Shown here: piece by piece, positions 1 through 10,636 of the stretch
Numbering within the stretch: position 1 is the first letter of the stretch
Layout: the number at the start of each line of letters is the position of its first letter
NCBI RefSeq assembly: GCF_018446385.1
Contig: NC_055992.1
Location: 53,892,799-53,956,798 of the forward strand
DNA: 64,000 nucleotides
From: Zingiber officinale
Lineage: Eukaryota; Streptophyta; Magnoliopsida; Zingiberales; Zingiberaceae
Direction: 5' to 3'
Notes under the pieces: model-generated
Seen by the model: the letters and a program-made list of their open reading frames with translations, nothing else
Databases searched by the model: none
What the model was told of the DNA's origin: nothing
Program-made: the position numbers and the translations under genes

Positions 1-115
1 AATGTGGCCGGCCCCTTGCTTGGGCACTAAGCTTTGCCGGCCACTTCTTGGGCTCCAAGCTAATGCTTGGTCGGCCCCCTTGCATTAGGCAAGGATGTGT
101 CCGACCCATCAGGCA
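1..115 (-). repeat. LTR fragment of long-LTR copia element D
   Basis: This matches the GC-rich stretch at 2,050-2,160 inside the next LTR nearly base for base, with the same runs of GGCCGGCC and TTGGGCACCAAGC. It then joins integrase sequence directly at about position 116. The rest of this LTR lies before the window. The abrupt join means the downstream pol part and the start of the 3' LTR were deleted. Confidence 0.75.
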
Positions 116-905
116 AGGATGTCTCCACTTCAGCCTTGTACTCTTTGAACTTATCAAAGTACTCAGACTTGCGGCGTATCAAGTAAATGTACCCGTATCT
201 CGAATAGTCGTCTATAAAAGAGATAAAATATTTAAAACCACCTCTTGTCCGGATAGTCATAGGACCACACAAATCAGAATGAACCAATTCCAACACATCT
301 TTGGCTTTATACCCCTTGGCCTTAAAAGGTATCTTGGTCATTTTTCCTTCCAAGCAAGATTCATAGGTTGGAAAGTTTTCCACCCCCAATGAACCCAAAT
401 GTCCATCGGCTATTAGCCATTGAATCCTACTCAAGTTAATATGACCAAGCCTTAGATGCCAAAGATATGTTTGGTTCATTTCCGAAGGTTGCTTTCTCTT
501 ATTAGAATTAGAAGATGTGTTATTAATTTTCATTTGTTGCATCGTGAGAGTTATTGGATTTAGAGTATATAAATTACCAACCAATGTACCAGAACAGATA
601 ACTACCCTATTTTTCTTGATAACAACTTTGTTATCAAAAGAATAAAATATCCATCCTTAAATAGTTTAGAAACTGAAATCAAGTACTTTCTAAAACTTGG
701 TACGTAAAGATAATTTCTCAAAATCAATGTTTTATTCCTATAAAAAGATAAATAAATATCTCCCACTACAACAGTCGCCACTTTTGTATCATTGCCCATG
801 TAGACGGTGATTTCCCCTTCATGTAGTCGTCAGGTTTCCTGGAACCCCTGCAATGAATTGCAGACATGATCAGTGGCTCCCGTATCTACACACCAAGTAC
901 TGGTA
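116..905 (-). pseudogene. Copia protease-integrase remnant (element D)
   Basis: Read on the minus strand, this holds the tail of the aspartic protease domain (about 602-900), the GAG-pre-integrase domain (motif TYLWHLRLGHINLSRIQWL at about 430-490) and the first half of the integrase core (SDLCGPM, then FIDDYSRYGYIYL). The integrase stops at position 116 where LTR sequence begins, so the second catalytic Asp, the catalytic Glu and all of reverse transcriptase are absent. A frameshift near 600-650 splits the protease tail from the rest. It is about 95% identical by eye to 15,190-15,960. No function is expected; it was part of the polyprotein that processes and inserts element cDNA. Confidence 0.9.
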
Positions 906-1730
906 GATAACACCACTAAACATGTTTCAACAACTAATGAATAGGATACACATTTATTGTTCTTAATTTTATGAGGACAGCCCACTTTTTGTTTCTAATC
1001 AATATAATTGGGACTTGTAAGTTTATTCTCTAATATAACAGCAGGAGGTTTGAAGGCCATTTGAAATCCTAAGAATTATAAAATATTTTGTCAATACTTT
1101 AGAATTTAAAATAATATTGATTCCTCAAACAATATCATTTAAATTCACTAAGACCTCAAAACACAGTGAATTTTGTATTCCACATTAGTGTGGACATATA
1201 CAAATTCAAACATTTGTAAGAGGGGGTTTTACCCATTAATTTTATTATCTTATCAACCTAACTTTATGACAAATAAAATTAATAGTTGATTTTTCTTCGA
1301 TCACATAAATAATAGCAGTGACTCCGATGGGGAGGATACTATTAAATTTACTTAAGTGTATACCATTACTTGATACTTAGTCCATAAATAGGATTGTGCC
1401 CCTTCAGTTGGAGAAGATCACACGCACCTAAATAACTTCCTATAATCATCCATAAAGGAAGTTTGATCTAGTGATCCACAAACAAACTTAACCGTTGTGG
1501 AGGAAGGCACTCAGAGCCAACGCGTAAGTTTGAATGCATCACTTACAAACCAGTAATGGAGACCGTGGAATTTAAATAATTACTCTCCCACTTTGTTATT
1601 TAGAAACATGGAATTTTAACATTCACACAAGCACACAAACATGACACACACATCACAGCATAAAAGACAATGAATATGAAAACTAATTTTCCAACTATTA
1701 TGGCCTCATCCATAGCTATCATCCGTATGC
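906..1730 (-). other. Leader of copia element D, gag deleted
   Basis: Non-coding leader matching 15,961-16,575 and 35,918-36,130. In sister copy A a gag gene lies between the protease and this leader. Here the zinc-knuckle end of gag joins the first codons of gag at about 985-1,002, so gag is gone. At about 1,731 the leader runs straight into the middle of an LTR, so the primer binding site and one end of that LTR are missing. Confidence 0.75.
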
Positions 1731-2047
1731 TACAAAAGGAAAGTTTAAAATTAATCTATCTCTTTTAAACAATGTAGAAGGCTACAAAAAGGAAAGATTA
1801 AAATTAAAACTTCTCTTTTAAATCATGGTTACAAAAAAGGAATGTTTTGTCAAAATTAAAAGCTCTTTTTTTTAAACATTATAGATAACTACAAAAAGGA
1901 AAGATTTTAATAAAATTAAAATATCTCTTTTAAACCTTTGTAGATAGCTATAAAAGGAAAGATTTTAAAAATTTAAAACTCTCTTTTAAAACCATCTGGA
2001 TGGCTATAAAAGGAAAGATTTTAACAAATAAAATCTCTCTTTTTAAC
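1731..2047. repeat. Six imperfect 50-60 bp LTR units
   Basis: Each unit has a purine-rich half (AYAAAAGGAAAG) followed by a pyrimidine-rich half (CTCTCTTTTAAA), so a single unit can fold back weakly on itself. The same six-unit block recurs in the other LTR of the family at about 37,625-37,947. Confidence 0.7.
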
Positions 2048-3100
2048 TCCATGTGGTCGGCCCCTTGCTTGGGCACCAAGCTTGGCCGACCACTTCTTGG
2101 GCTCCAAGCTAATGCTTGGCTAGCCCCCTTGCATTAGGCAAGGATGTGTTCGACCCATTACTTGGGTAAGAAGTGGACTTTGTGGATACAAGGCTTTATA
2201 GATGCTATAACAAGGACCGAGAGGAGGAATTAGTTTTGGTCTCCCGATGAGCTTGAGCTTCCTGTGTTCGACCCGAACACCCAACTCAAGTTCATCAATA
2301 ATAACTCATACCACTAAAGAATTATTATTGAACTATCGCACCAATCCCATATTACATTATGGGCTCCTTCTTATTATGAGTGCGTTAATCTCCCTGTGTT
2401 TAAGATATCGAATGTCCATTAATCAAATGAGTTATTGACACTCATTAATTAACATCTAGTTCCAAGAATAGTACCACTCAATTTTATTGTCATACCGGAC
2501 TAGGTCCACCTGCAGGATTTACATGACAATTCTTATGAGCTCCTCAAGGGGACATCATCAACCTAGATTATTAGGACACAATTTCCTTCTATAATCAACA
2601 ATACACCATATAAATAATATTATTTTCTAACTTATCGGGTCTATTGATCCAACTGAATAAATCTCACCCATTGATAAATTAAAGAAATAAATACTAAGTA
2701 TATATGCTTGTTATTATATCGGGATTAAGAGCACACACTTCCATAATAACAGAGGTCATATTCTTTTATGCAGTTAGTATAAAAAGAAACAACCTCAAAT
2801 GGTCCTTCTCAATACACTCATAGTGTACTAGTGTAATTTTATAGTCAAGATAAACTAATACTAAATTATACTATGACCGTTCCAATGGTTTGTCCCTATC
2901 CATCTTCGTCGTGAGCTACTATTTATAATTTATAAGAACTGATAACATGATCTTCTGTGTGACACCACATACCATGTTATTTACAATATAAATTAAATGG
3001 ACAACTGCTTTTAACTAAATGCAGACATTTGACCAATGTGATTCTCATTTCAAAATAAGTGTTCATACAAAAATCTAGGCTTTTAATATACATCCTAACA
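1731..3100 (-). mobile_element. Truncated LTR shared by copia elements C and D
   Basis: Matches 37,625-39,003 (the 5' LTR of C) and ends in CCTAACA directly before a polypurine tract. On the minus strand it follows the reverse transcriptase/RNase H of C and precedes the leader of D, so it serves as 3' LTR of one copy and 5' LTR of the next. About 1 kb of its end is deleted at 1,730/1,731. It begins with six imperfect 50-60 bp units (1,731-2,047). Confidence 0.8.
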
Positions 3101-3110
3101 ATCTCCCACT
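3101..3110 (-). other. Polypurine tract of copia element C
   Basis: AGTGGGAGAT on the minus strand lies directly against the LTR end (TGTTAGG on the minus strand). This is the usual site for starting second-strand DNA synthesis. The same tract occurs at 19,016-19,025 in sister copy A. Confidence 0.8.
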
Positions 3111-3112
3111 TA

Positions 3113-4187
3113 TACTAAAAGACTATGTTGCCATATATGCTGCCATACATCTGATTCCCATCCCCTCCACATGTCCATCAAAAGCTCTCGCCTGAAGGGC
3201 CTAAGTGAAAGGATCTAGGTTATCTGCTGATGTAATCTTGGAGACAACAACTTCTCCTCGTTTTACGATGTCTCATATTAGGTGGTACTTGCGCTCAATG
3301 GGTTTACTTGCCTTATGGGCTCGTGGTTTCTTTGAGTTTGCTACTGCACCACTATTATCACAATAAATTATGATAATTTTGGACAAACTATGAATCACAT
3401 CTAAGTCCATCAAGAAGTTTCTGAGCCATACAACTTCTTTGGCTGCCTCAGAGGCTGCCATATACTCAGCTTCCATGGTAGAGTCTGAAACGCATTTTTG
3501 CTTAACACTCCTCCATGCTATGGCTCCACCTCCCAAAGTAAACACATACCCCGAGGTCGACTTACTATTATCCCTATTTGATTGGAAGTTAGAATCCGTG
3601 TAACCCACAAGGAGCAAATCATCTGCCTGGTAAACTAGCATATAATCTCTAGTCCTTTTCAGGTACTTCAATATATGCTTTACGGCAGTCCAATGTCTTT
3701 ATCCTGGGTTACTTTGATATCTGCTAACCATGCCCACGGTAAAACAGATATCTGTGCTCGTACATAGCATCACATACATTAGGCTTCCTACAGTCGAAGC
3801 ATAAGGAACTGCCTTCATGTCCTCTATCTCCTTTGATGTCTTAGGAGACATCTCTTTAGATAAAGATACTTCATGCCGAAAAGGTTGAAAACCTTTTTTG
3901 GAGTTTTGCATGCTTAAATGTGCTAGGATTGTATCGATGTATGAAGCTTGGGATAAGCACAACATCTTTTTCTTGCGATCCCTTATTACTTTGATCCCAA
4001 GAATATGTCCACACTCTCCCAAGTCCTTCATATCAAATTGCTTGGACAACCATATCCTTACGTCTGACAACACTTTGATATTATTGCCAATGAGCAAAAT
4101 GTCATCTATGTATAGTACAAGAAATACCACCACGTTTTCATCACTCTTCTTATATACACAAGACTTATCCAGACACTGAATGAATCC
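3113..4187 (-). pseudogene. Copia reverse transcriptase C-terminus and RNase H (element C)
   Basis: The minus strand encodes the end of the copia reverse transcriptase (about 3,699-4,187) with catalytic motif LYIDDILLIG; sister copy A has LYVDDILLIG. RNase H follows (3,273-3,671) with YTDS, KSTSGYVFTLGGGAIAWRS, a conserved STMEAEY and YCDNSGAVA. A frame break near 3,680 separates them. The reading continues across the gypsy insertion at 14,339, but a piece of the reverse transcriptase N-terminus is missing there, so the enzyme is broken. The polyprotein would have copied element RNA into DNA in cytoplasmic particles. Confidence 0.9.
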
Positions 4188-4192
4188 ATAAG
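4188..4192. other. Target site duplication ATAAG, left of gypsy element E
   Basis: ATAAG precedes the TGTAGCACCC LTR start and recurs at 14,334-14,338 after the GTTACA LTR end. The uninterrupted sister sequence at 20,103-20,112 supports this as one ancestral site. Confidence 0.9.
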
Positions 4193-4395
4193 TGTAGCAC
4201 CCGAAAATTCTCAAATTAATTTTAGAAATATTCTATTATTTTTCTAGAATTTTAGAATATTTTTATAGAATTTTTGGAGTAGCAGAAGTAGCAAAATTCA
4301 ATAAAAACATAAAATAGCTTAAGCGGGAATTGAACCCGAGACCTATTAGACCCTACGAGTTATAGATAACTCTAGTAACCAAGCACAGTTACACC
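4193..4395 (+). repeat. Truncated 5' LTR of gypsy element E
   Basis: Matches the first 190 bases of the 3' LTR at 7,678-7,868, then gives way to a short repeated stretch (GTTACACCAG with variants, three times at 4,388-4,432) and gag-protease coding sequence. No primer binding site remains. Confidence 0.85.
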
Positions 4396-4426
4396 AGATG
4401 CAGTTACACCAGCACAGTTACACCAG

Positions 4427-7400
4427 ATGCAGGCTGCGTTAGATGGTCTACACATCAGCCAGGGCAGACTAGAAGCCCCCTCAGCCACGACGAACGCGAG
4501 GATCTACTCACTCACCAGAGAAGACGTAGCGAATGCCTCGACAGTTGTTACAGGTCAGATTAGTATTTTACAACAAAGTGCAACTGTCTTATTCGATACT
4601 GGGGCAACCCACTCTTATATATCCAGGACATTCGCCGATAAGCTATCAATATCTCCAGAGGTACTCAGTGGTCAGTTTCTGACGACGCTACCTTCAGGAG
4701 AAATTATGGAATCCACGCACTGGCTTCGAGCAGTGCCAGTCATTATAGCAGACAGAGAGCTTTTTGGGGATCTGATAGTGCTAGATATGACTGACTACGA
4801 CATCATCTTGGGAATGGACTTTTTGATCAAGTACGGCGCCTCCATAGAGTGTCATAAATAGAGAGTTGTATTCCAACCCGAAGTAGGAGTGCAATTTGGG
4901 TACATCGGAGAATCAAAGAGAAAGGCCAAGAAATTTCTCTCAGCTCTGGAAGCACAGAAACTACTTGAGTTAGGATGTACGGGATTCCTAGCACATGTAG
5001 TCAGTACCAGTCAGGACAAGGACCGAAAGCTAGAGGAGGTCCGAGTTGTATGTGACTACCCAGCAGTCTTCCCTGAGGAGTTACCAGGCCTAGCACCAGA
5101 CAGAGAGATCGAATTTGAGATAGAACTCATCCCCGGTACGAATCCCATCTCCAAAGCACCCTACCGCATGGCTCCAGTAAAACTGAAGGAACTTCAGGAG
5201 CAACTACAGGAGCTGCTCGACAAGGGCTTCATACGCTCTAGTCACTCACCATGGGGAGCACCTGTATTGTTCGTGAAGAAGAAGGACGGGAGCATGCGCC
5301 TGTGTATAGACTACCGGGCACTAAACCAAGTCACGATTAACAACAGGTATCCTCTTCCCAGGATAGATGACCTGTTTGATCAGCTAAAGGGAGCAGCAGT
5401 GTTCTCTAAAATAAACCTCAGATCGGGATATCACCAAGTGAGAGTTAAAGAGGGTGATATACCCAAGACCGCTTTCAGGATCAGATACAGATATTATGAG
5501 TTCGTAGTCATGCCCTTTGGCGTGATGAATGCTCCAGCTACTTTCATGGCCCTCATGAACAGAGTATTCAGAGAATACTTAGATAAGTTTGTTATCGTGT
5601 TCATCGACGACATCCTTATCTATTCCGGAACTCAGGAAGAACACGCAGAGCACCTGAAGATAGTACTGCAGACGCTTCAGCGGAACCAGCTGTACGCCAA
5701 GTTCACGAAATGTGAATTCTGGCTAGATTAAGTATCCTTTCTGGGTCACATCATCTCCAAGGATGGTATTATGGTAGACCCCAGTAAGATAGAGGCTGTG
5801 AGTAACTGGAAAAGACCTAAGAACGCTAGTGAGATCAGAAGCTTTCTGGGACTAGCAGGCTATTACAGAAAATTTGTAGAGGATTTCTCCAGGATAGCAT
5901 CCCCACTGACAGCTCTCACCAGGAAGAACAAAAAATTTCAGTGGACAGAGGACTGTGAGAACAGTTTCATGGAACTCAAAAGAAGATTGACTAGTGCACC
6001 CATTCTGACTCTGCCAGAAACCACAAACAGCTTTGATATTTACAGTGATGCCTCTAAATTGGGACTAGGAGCAGTACTGATGTAAAATGGCAAGGTGATC
6101 ACCTATGCCTCCAGACAACTCAAGGACTATGAGAGGAACTACCCTACTCATGACCTTGAGCTTGCAACAGTTGTCTTCGCCCTCAAAATTTAGAGACATT
6201 ACTTGTATGGAGCTTAGTGCAGAGTGTATACAGATCATCAAAGTCTGAAGTACTTCTTCACTCAGAAGGATCTGAATATGCGACAGCGCAGATGGCTCGA
6301 GTTGGTCAAAGACTATGACATAGACATCCTCTACCACCCAGGAAAAGCCAATAAGGTGGCAGACGCACTTAGCAGGAAATCCAGTGCTACCTTACTATCC
6401 CTAGTAGCCATGTCACCGCCCTACAAAAGGAGATTACAGATTTTGATCTCGAACTAATAGTTGGGCAACTCTCTACTATTACATTAGCATCTACCCTACT
6501 TGGTGACATTCAGACAACTCAGGGACAGGACCTTGAAATTTAGAAAATCAAGCAAGGGTTAGCAGAATCAAAAGGTGGAGAGTTCAGAGTATCTGATAGT
6601 GGGGTATTATATTTTAGTGACAGACTATGTGTTCCGGATCAAGAGGAATTACGGAGGGAGATCCTAGACGAGGCTCACAAGACTCCTTACGTGATGCACC
6701 CTGGTTCCACCAAGATGTACCAAGATCTAAAGAGATGTTTTTGGTGGCCTGGGATAAAAAGGGATATCGCTAGATATGTCAGTACCTGCCTGACCTATCA
6801 AAGGGTCAAGGCAGAACACCAGAGACCAAGAGGAGTTCTGCAGCCTATTCAGATCCCAGAATGGAAGTGGGAGGATATTTCCATGGATTTCATAGTGGGA
6901 CTACCCAGAACCACAAATGGTTTTGATGCCATCTGGGTAATAGTTGACAGATTGACTAAATCAGCCCACTTCTTAGCTATCAGGATATCCTACTCCATGC
7001 AGCAGCTAGCTCAGTTGTATCTCAAGGAGATTGTCAGACTGCATGGAGTTCCACGGACCATCATTTTAGACAAAGACAGTAGATTCACATCACACTTCTG
7101 GGAGTGTGTACAGTTAGCGTTTGACACCAGGTTAAAGTTTAGCACAGCTTTCCATCCTCAGACAGATGGTCAGACGGAGCGGTAAATCAGGTACTCGAGG
7201 ATATGCTCCAAGCGTGTGCCCTTGACTTCAAGGGGAGTTGGTGCAAATATCTGAGTTTAGAAGAATTTGCATACAACAATAGCTATGAGGCTACTATCGG
7301 CATGGCACCTTACGAGGCTCTCTATGGGCAGAGGTGTAGATCTCCAATCTGCTGGTATGAAAGTGGTGAACAGAAAGAACTAGAACTCCAGATAGATCTA

Positions 7401-7643
7401 GTAGCAGATACCACAGCAGCTATACAGCAGATCCGCCAGAGGATAGAGACAGCTCACAGCCGCCAGAAAAGCTATGCTGATACACAGTGTCGACCCTTAG
7501 AGTTTTCAGTTGAGGAAACAGTTAAGAAATTGCGGAATAAGGAGGTACCATTAGTAAAAGTTATTTGGAAAAATCACACAGCAGAAGAGGCAACTTGGGC
7601 GACAGAAGCTAGTTTGAGGCAGAAGTACCTAGAGTTATTTTAA
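4427..7643 (+). pseudogene. Gypsy pol pseudogene: protease, RT, RNase H, integrase, chromodomain tail
   Basis: One former polyprotein frame read in pieces. The protease (4,427-4,861) has active site FDTGATHSYIS. Reverse transcriptase (4,889-5,731) has LCIDYRALN and [10 protein letters not shown]. The RT end and RNase H (5,771-6,457) have [10 protein letters not shown] and TDHQSLKY. Integrase (6,691-7,185) has a zinc-binding start, WVIVDRLTKSAHFL and FHPQTDGQTER. The C-terminus (7,203-7,643) ends in a chromodomain-like stretch with EEATW and KYLELF. In-frame stops occur near 4,859, 5,729, 6,083, 6,193, 6,217 and 6,540, and a 1-bp loss near 7,183 shifts the frame. Most stops look like Gln or Trp codons changed by one transition. 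Part of the integrase C-terminal domain is also missing (about 7,500-7,530). Confidence 0.93.
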
Positions 7644-7677
7644 TTTCGAGGACGAACTTTTATAAGGTATGGGGGAT
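7644..7677 (+). other. Polypurine tract region of gypsy element E
   Basis: After the pol stop comes TCGAGGACGAAC and then ATGGGGGAT at 7,669-7,677, directly before the 3' LTR. The same arrangement is seen in element G at 52,360-52,390. Confidence 0.8.
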
Positions 7678-7802
7678 TGTAGCGCCCAAAAATTCTCAAA
7701 TTAATTTTAGAAATATTCTATTATTTTTATGGAATTTTAGAATATTTTTATAGAAGTTTTGGAGTAGCAGAAGTAGCAAAATTCAATAAAAACATAAAAC
7801 AG

Positions 7803-7868
7803 CTTAAGCGGGAATTGAACCCGAGACCTATTAGACCCTACGACTTATAGTTGACTCTAGTAACTAAG
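7803..7868 (-). other. tRNA-like Pol III box remnant in gypsy LTR (element E)
   Basis: On the minus strand, GGTTCAATTCC fits the Pol III B-box consensus, and it sits in a T-arm-like hairpin (CGGG, TTCAATT, CCCG). Upstream is a weak D-arm-like stretch (GTTACTAGAG). The same feature is at 4,319-4,390 in the 5' LTR, and similar ones occur in the LTRs of H and G. It does not fold into a full tRNA. Confidence 0.45.
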
Positions 7869-7883
7869 GGGACCCAGCAGGGG

Positions 7884-8183
7884 AGGGCGGATCTCCTGGA
7901 CCAGGAATCCCTGGACCACAAAGCAAGTATAAGACTCTCTCACGTGCAAGGCACGTGCACGCGGCAACGCCAAAAGAGCCCTAGCCTCTTCCAGCGTCGT
8001 CTCCCTCCCTCCTGCGCAGCTTCCCTCCCGTGCCTCCCTCTTCGCCTGAGGCCTCCCTCCAGTGCCGACCTCCAGCAAGTATAGCGCCATCTCCAGCGCC
8101 GCCTCCTCACAAAAGCACTAGCCTCTCGACATCCAGCGCCGCCTCCCTCTAGCACTGCCTCCATCCAGCATCGCCTCCATCCA
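7884..8183 (+). repeat. Left terminal inverted repeat
   Basis: Pairs with 11,935-12,244 read backwards. Shared blocks include CTCTCTCACGTGCAAGGCAC, CCCTAGCCTCTTCCAGCG and CATCCAGCGCCGCCTCCCTC. It is GC-rich and full of CCAGCGCCGCCTCC-type units, which continue to about 8,234. The open frames read through it are composition artefacts. Confidence 0.85.
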
Positions 8184-8234
8184 GCACTCTAGCCTCTCGA
8201 ACTCTCCTCCCTCCAGCTACCTCCACCGCCGCTT

Positions 8235-10101
8235 GTGAAGATCTATGAGACTCGACCTATCAAGAACAACATGTACGGCATGGGCTTTGACCACAGCTTT
8301 GGGTTGTGGTTCATGGCACGGTGGCTTAAGCCAGATCTGATGATAGAAAGTGGTGCTTTCAAGGGCCACTCTACTTGGGTTCTGCGGTAGGCAATGCCAG
8401 AGACGTGGATAATATCACTATCGCCTCGCCACCCAGAGAAGTATCTAAAAAGGGACCAGCATATGTTGATAAGAATTGCACTTACTTTGCTGGAAAGGAG
8501 TTTCTGGACTTTGGCAGTGTTGACTGGGGGAGCGTTTTGATGAAGCGTGGGATTTCTGACCTGAGTCAGGTTCTTGTGTTCTTTGATGATCACCAGAATG
8601 AATTGAAAAGGTATGGGAATTTCTCTCTGATTCTCAAACTTAAAAAAGTATGATACAGTCTTTGATATTCAATAACACGATTTATTTTAGGCTATACAGT
8701 TTTATATTATGGGATATTTGTTCTTTTTGTTTTCTGGTGCTTCAAAGGATTCTTGTGTGCCATTAATTTAGTTAGTCCTGACAAGCACTGATAAATAGCT
8801 ACTGATGTCTCTGATTGGAATTTGATGAAATTTTCTGACAATCTCCGTGTATTTCTTTGGCTGGTTTGTTAGCATCTAGTTGTTCATTTTCATAATTTCT
8901 TGGACAGATTAAAACAAGCTCTAAATGCTGGTTTCCAACATCTTAATTTTTGAGGATAACTACGGTACTGGATCTGGAGATCATTATTCCTTAAGACATA
9001 TATGCGACCAATACTATATTAGAGGTAAGTCTCGTAGATCCTGCATTCTCTGTAGATGGTCAAAGCTACTTTTGCATCCTTAATCTAGCATAGATGAGTA
9101 TGCTCTTTCTTGGAATCTTTTCAAGCAACTAATTTCTTTAGTGTCTTTGTTGGAATCTTATCTAATAACAATTTTCTTTAGTTACTTTTTTTTTAGAGAA
9201 TTCAAGCTCTTTCTCTGAATTTTAATTGCGCATATAGTTTTTCTCCTTCCAATGATCATAACATACAAAGTGATTAGTGGTAAAAGTCAAACCGTGTTGT
9301 CTTTTGCTATACTATACTAATATCAATCAGAAGGATCAAATGTTTGAGTGGTCAATGCTCCTCTTTTGCAGGCTGAGATGAAAAAGATGAGAATGGAATT
9401 TTAAGACTGGGTTTGTTAATCCATGTTTTTTTGCTTATGCTTGATTGCTAAATCACAAATCTGCATCCTAAAACTTGAATTGTTGTCAATTGCAATTATG
9501 CTCTTTTGTGAAATTTTGATGCCGTCCAATAGCTCATTATGTCATCTGTGATGTGACTATTGTGTTGCAGTTTGTTCTTTTTTGCGTCAAAGTTTAAATA
9601 ACCTCATATCTTGTCTTCATCGATTATCTCCATGTAGAAAGGTATAAGCATTGAAGATAATCCACTTTGTTTAATTTAGGAGGTGGACATAGCTGCTTCA
9701 TCGAGAGTGATGAAGCAAGGATCAGGATGACAAGGAAAAGGTTCTAGGAGATAGCTGTGGGCAGAGATGAACTTTGTGGAAATGGTGAAGAATGGTGGGG
9801 TGCGCAAGGCTATATGCGAGACGCTTTCAACCATAGCAACAAGGCAATCTCCTATGAAGAACATTTTCAAAACAGCAGGTTTGTGGATTCGGTATTGGAT
9901 GTTTACTGGGAACTCCCTCCTGTTGCTGGTCCTTCACTTACTCACCAAACAAGGTGCGGCCCTGCCCGTGCCTCTGATCCAATTATCGAAGATGGAAGAT
10001 TTGGCTTGTTCCAAAGGCTTGGCCTAGCAAAACTTGAAACGTCAGTTTTTAATGGATATACACAAATGGTGTATGTTAAAGTGTCTGCCTCAGCCTCTTA
10101 A
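8235..10101 (+). pseudogene. Captured plant gene fragment, three exons with introns
   Basis: Three exons read as one protein of about 300 residues. Exon 1 (8,235-8,610) starts VKIYETRPIKNN and holds FDHSFGLWFMARWLKPDL and VLVFFDDHQNELKR. Exon 2 (8,908-9,024) holds HYSLRHICDQYYIRG. Exon 3 (9,680-10,101) holds YMRDAFNHSNKAISYE and ends in a stop. Introns at 8,611-8,907 and 9,025-9,679 keep GT and AG ends. I recognise a conserved plant protein family, which I recall being labelled 'erythronate-4-phosphate dehydrogenase family protein' in Arabidopsis; that label is from memory and the true activity is unknown to me. Damage: TAG at 8,388 (Gln expected), a 1-bp insertion in exon 2 after the Gln-His-Leu codons (about 8,945), and TAG at 9,745 (Trp expected). 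The N-terminus is missing at the capture edge. It cannot make a full protein. Confidence 0.85.
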
Positions 10102-10636
10102 ATCACATGCAGAGCTTTTAGAATCGCTTTCCTTTTGTGTTCTACACAAGGAAATTGAACTAGTTTGTTATGTTGTTTTTCATATTTCCTTCACGTTTCT
10201 TGACTGTTCTTTGTACATAGTTTTTTTTCATCTTATTTCAAGTTGAACTATGCAAGCTTGGCTCACCATTAGTAAATCAAATTGATCCTCACGATTGGAT
10301 TTGAAGCTATAAACGTTATCAGTAACTTTAGTGAACTTGCATTGACGATTTTATCTGGAAGTTGTTCGCAGGGCCAATTCGATAATCTTGTTCCAATCAA
10401 ATTGAATCAACCATGCAAGAGAAACCATTCAACTTAATGAAAACACGCTTCTAATACCAATGCATACGAGATGATAAGATAATACCTACTACAGCAACTA
10501 CCAACACAGTCGACGAACTAGCAAGTAAACTAGAGGTTTCACTCCACTCTGGTAAATCACAAAATAAAGACAAGACTAAACAGATATCTTTCAGTTTCTA
10601 TGAGCCAGTTGCAACTAGTTTGGTCTGCATGTTTTG
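10102..10636. other. Non-coding stretch between the two captured genes
   Basis: AT-rich sequence lying tail to tail between the stop of the plus-strand fragment and the stop of the minus-strand Aux/IAA fragment. It probably holds the 3' flanks of both. I see no exon or repeat in it, and the join between the two sources cannot be placed by eye. Confidence 0.5.

Noticed and set aside
7857-8164. Open frames on both strands rich in Arg, Pro and Ala
   Set aside because: They come from the GC-rich CCAGCGCCGCC units of the inverted repeat; all frames stay open by composition.
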